A stretch of 64,000 nucleotides of DNA from Flavobacterium sp. IMCC34852 (GTDB taxonomy: Bacteria > Bacteroidota > Bacteroidia > Flavobacteriales > Flavobacteriaceae), in NCBI RefSeq assembly GCF_030643905.1, contig NZ_CP121446.1, forward strand, positions 1,302,001 to 1,366,000, given 5' to 3'. Of this stretch, positions 51,457 to 59,626 are shown piece after piece. Both the position numbers and the translations under genes were made by a program. The notes under the pieces were generated by a model that worked only from the letters and a program-made list of their open reading frames with translations, was not told the origin of the DNA and did not search any database. Numbering within the stretch: position 1 is the stretch's first letter; the number at the start of each line of letters is the position of its first letter.

Positions 51457-52271
51457 TGGAAAAAGTCTTTGTCATAGGTGGAATGAAATGTGGTACTTCC
51501 TCTTTGTACCAAATGTTTAAAAATAATCCTGAAGTTTGCCTTTCAAAATTTAAAGAGACCAGCTTTTTTACCAAAAGAATAGCCAAAGGGATAGATTGGT
51601 ACAAAAATCAATTTGAGCCTCTCGAGACCACCAAGTTTTTAATGGATGTTTCTCCAAGCTATTCTAAAACACATTTGTTTCCCGACTGTGCCCAAAAAAT
51701 TTACGATTATGATGCCAATGCCAAAATAATCTACCTTGTTCGCGATCCTTTAGAACGGATTGTTTCCAATATTTATCACGATTTACTCAGGGGAAGACTA
51801 ACCACTAAACAAATTAAATCGACTTTACAAAACGATGATAATTACATTAAAACAAGTAATTACGGACTCCAAATAGCACCTTACATTGAACTTTTTGGAG
51901 AGAAAAATGTTTTGGTTTTGCAGTTTGAAGATTTAAAAACAAACTTGCCGGCATTCAATACTAAAATAGCCAATTTTCTTGGAATTGATTTTAGTGTCGA
52001 CAATGTTGCAGCGCAAAATGTCTCCGAAAACAGGTACTTGATCAAGTATTTTGACGCAGTGCATTCGCGTTTCGGAAATGGAATTATTTCTAAAATTTAC
52101 TTTTTATTTTGGCGTCTTGTGAATATAAAAGTCAGTAAACCGGAACTTTCTCAAGAAGAACTTCGTTTTATTTTTCAGGAATTAGAAAAGGACACAGCCA
52201 CTTTTATCCAAAAGTTTGGCGTCAATGAAAAGGCATGGAAATTTTGGAGTGTTGTCAAAAATCAGCAATAA
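51456..52271 (+). CDS. PAPS-dependent sulfotransferase 1
   Basis: 271 residues. Sulfotransferase fold with a 5'-phosphosulfate loop GGMKCGTSSL (8-17) and a 3'-phosphate site YLVRDPLERIVSN with Arg96 and Ser104. This is the arrangement of heparan/GlcNAc sulfotransferases (bacterial 'sulfotransferase domain' proteins). It would transfer sulfate from PAPS to a sugar hydroxyl or amine. The start overlaps the acyltransferase stop by one base (TAATG). It lies four genes downstream of the PAPS synthesis genes in the same operon. Confidence 0.9.
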   Translation: MEKVFVIGGMKCGTSSLYQMFKNNPEVCLSKFKETSFFTKRIAKGIDWYKNQFEPLETTKFLMDVSPSYSKTHLFPDCAQKIYDYDANAKIIYLVRDPLERIVSNIYHDLLRGRLTTKQIKSTLQNDDNYIKTSNYGLQIAPYIELFGEKNVLVLQFEDLKTNLPAFNTKIANFLGIDFSVDNVAAQNVSENRYLIKYFDAVHSRFGNGIISKIYFLFWRLVNIKVSKPELSQEELRFIFQELEKDTATFIQKFGVNEKAWKFWSVVKNQQ

Positions 52272-52273
52272 AG

Positions 52274-53143
52274 ATGAACGTACACCTACATATCGGATTG
52301 CACAAAACAGGAACCACCTATTTGCAGTACAACATTTTCCCAAGTCTAAAAGACTTCCATTATGTTCAATTACCACCATGGAGGATTTTAACCCAGGCTA
52401 ATTTATCCGTTCAAGAATTAGAAAAATACAAGTCGGAAATTTTACAAGGTTGGGATGGGCAAAAGGATTTAATCATTAGTAATGAGTTTTTTTCGGGTGC
52501 TATTGAAAAATTCAGCAAGCAACAATTGATTTGTATTTTAGATAATCTGAAACAGCTTTTTCCTCAGGCTAAAATCATCATTGTATTGCGCAGTCCTAAA
52601 GGATATTTTAATTCTTTGTACAATTTCAGAGTGGTTAGCAGAGGGTTTTGTACCAAATCGATGAGTGATTATTACGCACAAAATAAACAGTATTTTCTCG
52701 AAAAATTTGATTACGACTTTTTGTTAAAAGCTGTCAGCGACCGTTTTTCAAAAACAAGTGCTATCAAATATGAGGAAATTCAAGACAACAATCAATATGT
52801 CGCTTTTATTTGTAAAGCGTTAGCAATTCCTTTGTTTGAAGTGTCAAATGACGTAAAAGAAAACACCAGTTCTAAAAAAGGCACCCAAGTAAAAACCCAT
52901 TTGGCATTGAATAGGATTTTGTTGTCGGGTTTGTTAGAATCTTTTCCGGAAAGTCACTTGAAAAACTATTTGAAAGTTCAATATTTTAATTTCAAAAAGA
53001 CAAAATTGATAAAGAAAGTCTTGCAAAGAATTGAAAAATCAAAGTTTGTTGTTAATAACGAAAATAAGCTAACTCTAGAACAACAAAATGAGCTAGACCA
53101 TTTTATAAAAAAATATGACCAACTCCATTTTCCAAATCTATAA
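52274..53143 (+). CDS. Sulfotransferase-like protein 2
   Basis: 289 residues from the ATG at 52274, two bases after the previous stop; the open frame upstream overlaps that gene. The 5'-phosphosulfate loop is GLHKTGTTYLQ (8-18), and a 3'-phosphate site is IIVLRSPKGYFNSLYNFR with Arg106 and Ser114. The rest differs strongly from the first sulfotransferase, so this is not a recent duplicate and may act on another acceptor or position. The helical, lysine-rich C terminus has no recognised function. Confidence 0.8.
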   Translation: MNVHLHIGLHKTGTTYLQYNIFPSLKDFHYVQLPPWRILTQANLSVQELEKYKSEILQGWDGQKDLIISNEFFSGAIEKFSKQQLICILDNLKQLFPQAKIIIVLRSPKGYFNSLYNFRVVSRGFCTKSMSDYYAQNKQYFLEKFDYDFLLKAVSDRFSKTSAIKYEEIQDNNQYVAFICKALAIPLFEVSNDVKENTSSKKGTQVKTHLALNRILLSGLLESFPESHLKNYLKVQYFNFKKTKLIKKVLQRIEKSKFVVNNENKLTLEQQNELDHFIKKYDQLHFPNL

Positions 53144-53146
53144 AAG

Positions 53147-53923
53147 ATGAAATTGGCTATACCTCATACCATTGTTACTTATCACGAGTTTGGAAACGTA
53201 TCCAATTTCGAGAAGCAATTACAATTGTTAAGTCGGCAAAAGAAGGTGCTATTGACCACAGATGATGGTGATTTGAGTTTTTATACTACAGCTTATCCGT
53301 TGATTTTGAAATATAAAATTCAAACGATATTATTTATTATTCCTTCTTTAATTGGCACAAACGATCCTTTTTGGTGGAATGAAGTGTATTATTATTTAGG
53401 CAAAACTGCCGGAAGTCAAAAAATCAAAACCCTTAAATCTATTCCTAATTCCGAAAGAGTTGCCTATTTAGAATCGCTCAGAACATCCGGTGATAAACCA
53501 CTTTTAAGGCAAACCCAACTCACTGTTGCCCAATTACAGGAAATGCAAAACAATGGCATTATCATAGCCAATCACAGTTTTACCCATCCGATGTTTGACC
53601 AATGCAGTGAAGATGAAATTAGAGAGGAATTACGCCGAACCAAAGTTTTTTTTGAGCAAAATCAACTCGATGGTTATTCGCTTTTTGCTTATCCTAATGG
53701 GAATTATAACGAGTTGACCGAAAAAGTGCTACAAGAAGAAGGCATTACACAAGCCTTTTTATTCGACCATAAAATCAATAAAGGAAAGATTAATCCGTTG
53801 CGCATTTCCCGATTAAGTGTCAATCATGATACGCCTATTTGGAAATTTAAGTTAATTTTATCCGGTTGGCATTCTAAAATAGTGCCGTTGACCAAAACCC
53901 TTCATCACTTACTAAGAAAATGA
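53147..53923 (+). CDS. Polysaccharide deacetylase (NodB fold) 1
   Basis: 258 residues. A carbohydrate esterase family 4-like domain with the metal-binding motif TTDDGD (38-43; the usual form is TFDDG) and HSFTH with His143 and His147. LFAYPNGNYNEL follows, the usual third motif. There is no signal peptide, so it probably works in the cytoplasm on a lipid-linked or nucleotide sugar, removing an N- or O-acetyl group. De-N-acetylation could create the amine for N-sulfation, but this is only a suggestion. It overlaps the next sulfotransferase-like gene by ATGA. Confidence 0.83.
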   Translation: MKLAIPHTIVTYHEFGNVSNFEKQLQLLSRQKKVLLTTDDGDLSFYTTAYPLILKYKIQTILFIIPSLIGTNDPFWWNEVYYYLGKTAGSQKIKTLKSIPNSERVAYLESLRTSGDKPLLRQTQLTVAQLQEMQNNGIIIANHSFTHPMFDQCSEDEIREELRRTKVFFEQNQLDGYSLFAYPNGNYNELTEKVLQEEGITQAFLFDHKINKGKINPLRISRLSVNHDTPIWKFKLILSGWHSKIVPLTKTLHHLLRK

Positions 53924-54786
53924 ATTATTTGACTTTCAAACAAAAGGTTTTTTCCAGATTTAAAAAATCAGCTGTAGTCAGTGGCTTGTTTTCTTTTTTC
54001 GGCAAAGAATTACAACCTGAGAAATGGGTTTTTATCGTAGGCTGTTATAATTCGGGGACAACATTGTTGGCGGAAATATTCGAAAAGCATCCGCAATTGG
54101 CTGTATTGCCTGATGAAGGTGTAATGCTCACCAACCAATTGCCAAGACCTGAAGATTTTGGTTGGCGACGGATGTGGTGCGAATGTGAAACCCAAATGCA
54201 CATTGACCCAAGTAAGGCAACAAAGGCCAGCCGTATCATCAAAAAACATTGGTCACATTTTGTAAAGCGTAACCCCAAAATAGTGGTCGAAAAATCGATT
54301 GCCAATGCTACGCGAATGGCCTTTTTTCAGGAGCATTTCCCCAACAGTTATTTTATTTACATCGTTAGAAACGGTTACGCCGTAGCCGAAGGGATTGCTC
54401 GTAAAGCAGTGGTCATGGAAGAAAGACAAGCCGAGTTGGGTACCCATTATCCCATTGACTTTCCTGCCAAACAATGGCAAAGGAGTTTGGAAGTTGTTGA
54501 CGTTCAAAAACCACAAATCAAAAATTTTCTCGAAATCAATTATGAAGATTTAACTGCCGATTTGCAAGGAACCGGAGCTAAAATCAGTACCTTTTTAGGG
54601 ATAAAACCTTTTGACAACTCATTATTGCAAGGCGAATTTGAAGTGCATGGCAACAAGATGAAGGTCACTAACCAAAACCACAAGAGTTTTGCCCGATTAA
54701 GTGAAGAAGAATGGAAAACCATCAATAACTTTGCTGAAAATGGACTAAAACACTATTCATATTATTCTGAAACTCCATCCGTGTAA
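53920..54786 (+). CDS. Sulfotransferase-like protein 3
   Basis: 288 residues. P-loop-like 5'-phosphosulfate motif IVGCYNSGTTLLAEI (39-53), then EKSIANATRM (124-133) and YIVRNGYAVAEGIA with Arg150, in the position of the 3'-phosphate site. The Asn after Arg150 replaces the more usual Asp/Ser. This is the more divergent 'Sulfotransfer_3'-like type. The N-terminal 30 residues are basic and hydrophobic but no clear transmembrane helix is seen. It overlaps the genes on both sides. The acceptor is unknown. Confidence 0.78.
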   Translation: MNYLTFKQKVFSRFKKSAVVSGLFSFFGKELQPEKWVFIVGCYNSGTTLLAEIFEKHPQLAVLPDEGVMLTNQLPRPEDFGWRRMWCECETQMHIDPSKATKASRIIKKHWSHFVKRNPKIVVEKSIANATRMAFFQEHFPNSYFIYIVRNGYAVAEGIARKAVVMEERQAELGTHYPIDFPAKQWQRSLEVVDVQKPQIKNFLEINYEDLTADLQGTGAKISTFLGIKPFDNSLLQGEFEVHGNKMKVTNQNHKSFARLSEEEWKTINNFAENGLKHYSYYSETPSV

Positions 54787-55943
54787 TGAAAGTTTTATTC
54801 ATACAAGACAGTCTGGGAACCGGTGGTGCCGAAAAATCCAACTCGGAACTTTGGTATTATTTGCGAGACCAAAACGTAACGGTTAAGATTGTCGTTTTAG
54901 AACACCGCCAAAAAGGGATAGAAAAAGAAATCATAGAAGCGGGTTTTGACGTGAGTTTTATTGATAAACAAAATTTTTGGCAACAAGTCAACAGTATCAA
55001 CCGAATTATAAAAGAATACCAACCCGATATTGTCCATTCTGTTTTATTCAGGGCTTCTTTGAGAACCAGATTGGCCAAACTAAAAACATCCTTTTTTCAT
55101 ATAGAAAGCTTAGTAAATTGTACCTATGATGCGGTTCGGTTTTCTGATCCTAAAGTCAATAAATGGGGATTGCATTTTTATAAGTTCTTAGACCGCATCA
55201 CCCAAATCAAAGGTACAGACAAATTTATCGCCATTACTAATGAAGTACGTGAACATTACCACCAACAGTTGGGTATTCCTCTTGCTAAGATTGGTGTGAT
55301 TTATAGAGGCCGAAAAGAGAATGTTTTTTTAAACAGCAAAGCCGAAGTTAGAAAAGCTTTGCTTGAGGAACTTAAATTTTCTCCAACCGATATTATCATA
55401 ACGCATGTGGGTCGTCAAGAATTTCAAAAAGGACATTTGGAATTGCTGCAAGCCATCAAAAGCGTTGACAATCAACTGCAGGCATTGCATTGTAGATTTG
55501 TTTTTTGTGGTCGAGATGGAAATAATACCAAAGAAATTGAAACTTTTTTAGCCCAAGAACAATTAAAAACAAACATAGTTTTTTTAGGACATCGTCATGA
55601 TGTGAACCAAATTTTGGCCGCTTCGGATATATTTGTTTTCCCTTCCAAATATGAAGGTTTGGGTGGTTCACTCATTGAAGCGCAGGCTGCAGGATTGCCC
55701 ATAGTTTGCAGCAATATCAAAGTGTTTGAGGAAGTTGTTGATGCTGACAGTAATGCTTTGTTGTATGAGCTTGGTGACGCAGCAGATTTGGCCCAAAAAT
55801 TACTAACCCTTATACAAAATGAAGCTTTAAGAGCAACTATGGGTAAAGCAAGTTTGGCACATTTTAAAGAAAAATTTCAGTTGGAAAATGTAAATTGTCA
55901 AATGTTGGCCACTTACGAGAAAATGATTGTATCAACTAACTAA
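54786..55943 (+). CDS. Glycosyltransferase family 4 (first of three)
   Basis: 385 residues with the GT-B fold. The N-terminal IQDSLGTGGAEKS is the typical GT4 loop. The C-terminal half has ITHVGRQEFQKGHLELL and the EX7E-type nucleotide-sugar site FPSKYEGLGGSLIEAQAAG. It would add one sugar to the lipid-linked repeat unit on the cytoplasmic face. Its start overlaps the preceding stop by one base. Donor and acceptor sugars cannot be told from sequence. Confidence 0.9.
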   Translation: MKVLFIQDSLGTGGAEKSNSELWYYLRDQNVTVKIVVLEHRQKGIEKEIIEAGFDVSFIDKQNFWQQVNSINRIIKEYQPDIVHSVLFRASLRTRLAKLKTSFFHIESLVNCTYDAVRFSDPKVNKWGLHFYKFLDRITQIKGTDKFIAITNEVREHYHQQLGIPLAKIGVIYRGRKENVFLNSKAEVRKALLEELKFSPTDIIITHVGRQEFQKGHLELLQAIKSVDNQLQALHCRFVFCGRDGNNTKEIETFLAQEQLKTNIVFLGHRHDVNQILAASDIFVFPSKYEGLGGSLIEAQAAGLPIVCSNIKVFEEVVDADSNALLYELGDAADLAQKLLTLIQNEALRATMGKASLAHFKEKFQLENVNCQMLATYEKMIVSTN

Positions 55944-55954
55944 TTCTAATATAT

Positions 55955-56488
55955 ATGTGGAAAATTATACAAGCAGATTGCAAACGTCATGGAAATAAAA
56001 ACTTTTTTTTATTGTTTTTTACCAATCCGATTTTGCGATTTAGTGTACTGTTTCGACTCAATCAAAAACTATCCAGATTCAATCCTTTGTTGTATTTTTT
56101 TAGAGTTTGGTTCAAGAATTTGAAACAAAAGTATAATCTTCAAATTCCTATTTACACCAAAATAGGTAAAGGGTTTTTACTTAATCATTATGGAGGTATA
56201 GTTATTAATCAGCATGTAGTTGTGGGTGAAAATTGTAATGTTTCCCAAGGTGTGACCCTCGGTAACGTTAGTAGAGGAAAGCTTAAAGGAACTCCAACAA
56301 TAGGTGACAGAGTTTGGATTGGTGCCAATGCCGTAGTTGTCGGAAATATAAAAATCGGGAATGATGTTTTAATCGCTCCGCTTAGTTATGTTAATTTTGA
56401 TATACCCGATAATGCTGTTGTTGCAGGAAATCCAGCAGTAATTATTAATTATAATACTAGTGCCGGTTATCTCAAAAATCTCATTTAA
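55955..56488 (+). CDS. Serine-acetyltransferase-like LbH acyltransferase
   Basis: 177 residues. An N-terminal helical part (about 1-60, with FFTNPILRFSVLFRLNQKL) is followed by hexapeptide repeats: IGKGFLLNHYGGIVINQHVVVG-type turns, VSQGVTLGNVSRGKLKGTPTI, and a final AVVAGNPAVIINY. This matches CysE-like enzymes of polysaccharide clusters (WcaB type), which acetylate sugars rather than serine. It is 11 bases downstream of a glycosyltransferase gene. True serine acetyltransferase activity is unlikely in this setting, although the neighbouring cys genes make it worth noting. Confidence 0.82.
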   Translation: MWKIIQADCKRHGNKNFFLLFFTNPILRFSVLFRLNQKLSRFNPLLYFFRVWFKNLKQKYNLQIPIYTKIGKGFLLNHYGGIVINQHVVVGENCNVSQGVTLGNVSRGKLKGTPTIGDRVWIGANAVVVGNIKIGNDVLIAPLSYVNFDIPDNAVVAGNPAVIINYNTSAGYLKNLI

Positions 56489-56507
56489 CAGATAAATATA
56501 AATCCCT

Positions 56508-57593
56508 TTGGTCATCTTCCAACTCATACAAAAATCCCAACTTCGTGGCGCCGAAATGTTTGCCGCGCAATTGTCTACGCATTTAGAGCAATTAGGGCAT
56601 AAAGTGTATTTAATTTCTTTATTTCCAGGGCAAAGTGAATTGCCTTTTTCGGGAGAGCAAATCAGTTTGAATCGTCCTATTGCTAAGCGGTGGACGGATT
56701 ATCAAGGTTGGAATGCACTAAACCAATTAATACAAAAACACCAGCCCGATATCATACAGTGTAATGCCGGTGATACGTTGAAGTTTGCGGTTTTGTCTCA
56801 AAAAATATTCCGTTGGGAACAACCCATTATTGCACGAAATGCCAGTATGGTGAGTCTTTATATCAAAAATCCGTTGACCAAATGGATTAATAAAAAGTTG
56901 TACCAAAATGCCGCGATGGTTGTCTCTGTTTCGGAAAATTCTAAGAAAGACCTCAATTCACTTTTCCCGGAAACGACTTCCAAAACTATAGTTCTTCCGG
57001 TGGGTATCGAAATCAATACGGTGCATGAAACCAATTGGAAAGGAGGAAATCATGCCAAACATCATATCATTCACGTTGGTGGTTTTAGCTTTGAGAAAAA
57101 TCATGAGGGATTGTTGTCTATTTTTAAACAGTTTTTGACTAAATATCCGGATGCTCATCTTCATTTATTGGGCGAAGGTCCAAAGAAAAACGAGATAGTA
57201 CAATTAGCAACCGACATGAATTTGCTAGACAAAGTCACATTTTACGGTTGGGTAGCCAATCCTATGGATTATATTGCTAAGGCTGATTTGTTGGTTTTGC
57301 CCAGCATTATTGAAGGATTACCGGGCGTAATTTTGGAAGCCATGCACTGTAAAGTTCCCGTTGTGGCTTATAATGTAGGCGGCATTTCAGAAGTTGTTCA
57401 AAATTTAATAACAGGATTTTTAGTTCCTAAAAACGAGGAAGCTATATTTGTAACCGCAATGCATCAAGCACTAACCGAAAATAAGGAAGTTCTTTTAAAA
57501 AACGCTTTCGATTTAGTGAATGACAAATACAGTAATGTTACCATTGCTAAGCAGTTTGAATCGGTTTATTTTAATTTAAAACAGCTGCACTAA
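56508..57593 (+). CDS. Glycosyltransferase family 4 (second of three), TTG start
   Basis: 361 residues. An in-frame stop at 56499 and the lack of any ATG before residue 17 force a TTG start at 56508. The beginning FQLIQKSQLRGAEMFAAQL aligns with the usual GT4 opening, so nothing seems missing. The C-terminal half has HIIHVGGFSFEKNHEGLL and LPSIIEGLPGVILEAMHC, the EX7E-type donor site. It should add a sugar during repeat-unit assembly. Confidence 0.88.
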   Translation: MVIFQLIQKSQLRGAEMFAAQLSTHLEQLGHKVYLISLFPGQSELPFSGEQISLNRPIAKRWTDYQGWNALNQLIQKHQPDIIQCNAGDTLKFAVLSQKIFRWEQPIIARNASMVSLYIKNPLTKWINKKLYQNAAMVVSVSENSKKDLNSLFPETTSKTIVLPVGIEINTVHETNWKGGNHAKHHIIHVGGFSFEKNHEGLLSIFKQFLTKYPDAHLHLLGEGPKKNEIVQLATDMNLLDKVTFYGWVANPMDYIAKADLLVLPSIIEGLPGVILEAMHCKVPVVAYNVGGISEVVQNLITGFLVPKNEEAIFVTAMHQALTENKEVLLKNAFDLVNDKYSNVTIAKQFESVYFNLKQLH

Positions 57594-57604
57594 AAGTCAT
57601 TATT

Positions 57605-58717
57605 TTGGAAAAAATTAAAATACTACATATCATCAAATCATTGGGTCGCGGCGGCGCTGAAATGCTTTTGCCTGAGACTTTGAAAGTTCATGATGTCTCA
57701 AAGTTTGAATTTCATTACATCTATTTTTTGCCTTGGAAAAATCAAATGGTTGATGCCATCGAAAAAAGTGGTGGAAAAGTAACTTGTTTTTCAGCTAAAA
57801 ACAACCTTTCATTGTTGTTCCAATTTGCTAAAGTTAATGCGTATTGTAAAGAGCATAAAATACAGATTATACATGCTCATTTACCTTGGGCAGGTGTGTT
57901 GGCTAGGATTGTAGGCAGGATATCAGGGATTAAAGTGTTGTATACAGAGCATAATAATTTTGACAAGTATCACTTTTTAACCCGTTTGTTGAGCAAGCTC
58001 ACTTACCAGTGGCAAACCAAAGTTTTAGCAGTATCTGAGGATGCTAAAGTGGCTTTAGAAAAGCACAACCTTTTTCATGATATTGTATATGTGCCTAATG
58101 GGGTTAATACTTCCTTTTTTTCAAAGAAAAAGAAGTTTGAAAAGTTAGAACATGTAGAACAATTTGTGGCAAATGACAAGGTAATTGGTACTGTGGCTGT
58201 TTTCAGAAAGCAAAAAAGACTCGATATTTTTATTGAAGTCGCTCATTTGGCCCAACAAAAGAAACTGCCGTTTAAATTTTTGATGGTAGGTGATGGTCCC
58301 GAGATGGAAATGATTAAAGGTTTGACAGCACAATATCAGTTGCAAAATGTACTTTTAGCCGGTCTTCAGGAAAGTCCGGTTGATTTCATGTGTTATATGG
58401 ATATTTTTCTGATTACCAGTGACTTTGAAGGACTTCCGGTAGCCTTATTAGAAGCTATGAGTATGGAAATTGTTCCTTTTTGTACCGAAGTAGGAGGAAT
58501 ACCAAATGTTGTAAAAAACACTCAAAATGGCGTTTTGTTAACCTCTCAGGAACCAGAGGATATTTTGTTTGCATTAGTGCAAAAGAGCATTAATGAAAGT
58601 GCTAACTTTGAAACGATGAAAAAGAATGCCAGAGCTACTGTTGAAAATCATTACAGCATACAAAGAATGGTAAACCAATTAGAATCGATTTATACAGAAG
58701 TGCTGAATCATGGATAA
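57605..58717 (+). CDS. Glycosyltransferase family 4 (third of three), TTG start
   Basis: 370 residues, GT-B fold. N-terminal ILHIIKSLGRGGAEMLLPE; middle YTEHNNFDKYHFLTR; C-terminal DIFLITSDFEGLPVALLEAM with the EX7E donor site, then GGIPNVV. No in-frame ATG precedes the conserved opening, so TTG at 57605 is the likely start, the same as in the neighbouring gene. The end overlaps the GNAT gene by 8 bases. Confidence 0.88.
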   Translation: MEKIKILHIIKSLGRGGAEMLLPETLKVHDVSKFEFHYIYFLPWKNQMVDAIEKSGGKVTCFSAKNNLSLLFQFAKVNAYCKEHKIQIIHAHLPWAGVLARIVGRISGIKVLYTEHNNFDKYHFLTRLLSKLTYQWQTKVLAVSEDAKVALEKHNLFHDIVYVPNGVNTSFFSKKKKFEKLEHVEQFVANDKVIGTVAVFRKQKRLDIFIEVAHLAQQKKLPFKFLMVGDGPEMEMIKGLTAQYQLQNVLLAGLQESPVDFMCYMDIFLITSDFEGLPVALLEAMSMEIVPFCTEVGGIPNVVKNTQNGVLLTSQEPEDILFALVQKSINESANFETMKKNARATVENHYSIQRMVNQLESIYTEVLNHG

Positions 58718-59624
58718 TAACTTTGTTTACCAATGGGCTAAACCGGAAGATGTTGACCAAATTGTTGCCCTCTTTGAGCTTTGTTTGGGCACTGAAGGTG
58801 GTGCGCCAACTGTAGGTTTTTGGAATTGGAAGCATAATCAAAATCCGGGAGGAATATCCCCTGTGATTTTGGCTTGGGATAAGGATAAACTTATTGGAAT
58901 CAGGGCTTTTATGTGTTTTAAATTTCACAGTAAAGATGGAATTTATAAAGCCTACAGACCTGTTGATACTGCCACTCATCCGGATTATCAGGGCAAAGGA
59001 ATTTTTAAAAAATTGACGCTGACTTTAATTGAAGATTTGCAACAAATAGAGGAAAAAGCCTTTATCTTCAATACGCCCAATACACAATCTAAACCGGGCT
59101 ATTTAAAAATGGGTTGGAAGGTATGGGGAAAACCTTTGATACAAGTTATGCCGACATTTGCTTTTTGGGGAGGCAATTTTAAAAAACATCAGACCCAATT
59201 ATTACAACATGATTTTTCTAATATCTTGGTTAATAAAGACGAAAAACTATCGGTTTGTAAAGATGCCGATTATTACAAATGGCGTTACCAAGATATTGCT
59301 TTACAACAATATGGACTGGTAGAAATTGACAATTATTTGATTATTTACCGACAAAAAAAAGTCAAGTTTTTGAAGGAATTCAGAATATGTGATATCATAT
59401 ATAAAAACAGTAGTTGTGAAACGATGCCTGTTTTTGTTTTGATTCGACTGCTTTTTTTGTTCCCGCCCGGATTTATTACCTTTATCAGTCAGAACAAGTT
59501 TCTGCTTAGCTTAAAGCTAAAAAGCAAAGCACCAATGGTTACTTACAGAAAAGTCAAAGAAACCGATGCCGCTATATCTTTTAATGCCATTGATTGGAAC
59601 ATTGGGGAACTAGAACTTTTTTAA
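58710..59624 (+). CDS. GNAT-family N-acetyltransferase
   Basis: 304 residues. An N-terminal acetyltransferase domain carries the acetyl-CoA loop in VDTATHPDYQGKGIFKKL (Q-G-K-G-I motif) after KAYRP. The C-terminal half (about 160-304) is not recognised; similar two-part GNAT proteins are common in Bacteroidota polysaccharide loci. It may N-acetylate an amino sugar of the repeat unit. It overlaps the gene before it and ends two bases before the AsnB-like gene. Confidence 0.8.
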   Translation: MDNNFVYQWAKPEDVDQIVALFELCLGTEGGAPTVGFWNWKHNQNPGGISPVILAWDKDKLIGIRAFMCFKFHSKDGIYKAYRPVDTATHPDYQGKGIFKKLTLTLIEDLQQIEEKAFIFNTPNTQSKPGYLKMGWKVWGKPLIQVMPTFAFWGGNFKKHQTQLLQHDFSNILVNKDEKLSVCKDADYYKWRYQDIALQQYGLVEIDNYLIIYRQKKVKFLKEFRICDIIYKNSSCETMPVFVLIRLLFLFPPGFITFISQNKFLLSLKLKSKAPMVTYRKVKETDAAISFNAIDWNIGELELF

Positions 59625-59626
59625 TT

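Noticed and set aside
55955..56488. Serine acetyltransferase for cysteine synthesis, as suggested by the nearby cys genes
   Set aside because: The protein sits among glycosyltransferases and resembles WcaB-type sugar acetyltransferases; no cysteine synthase or sulfite reductase is nearby.
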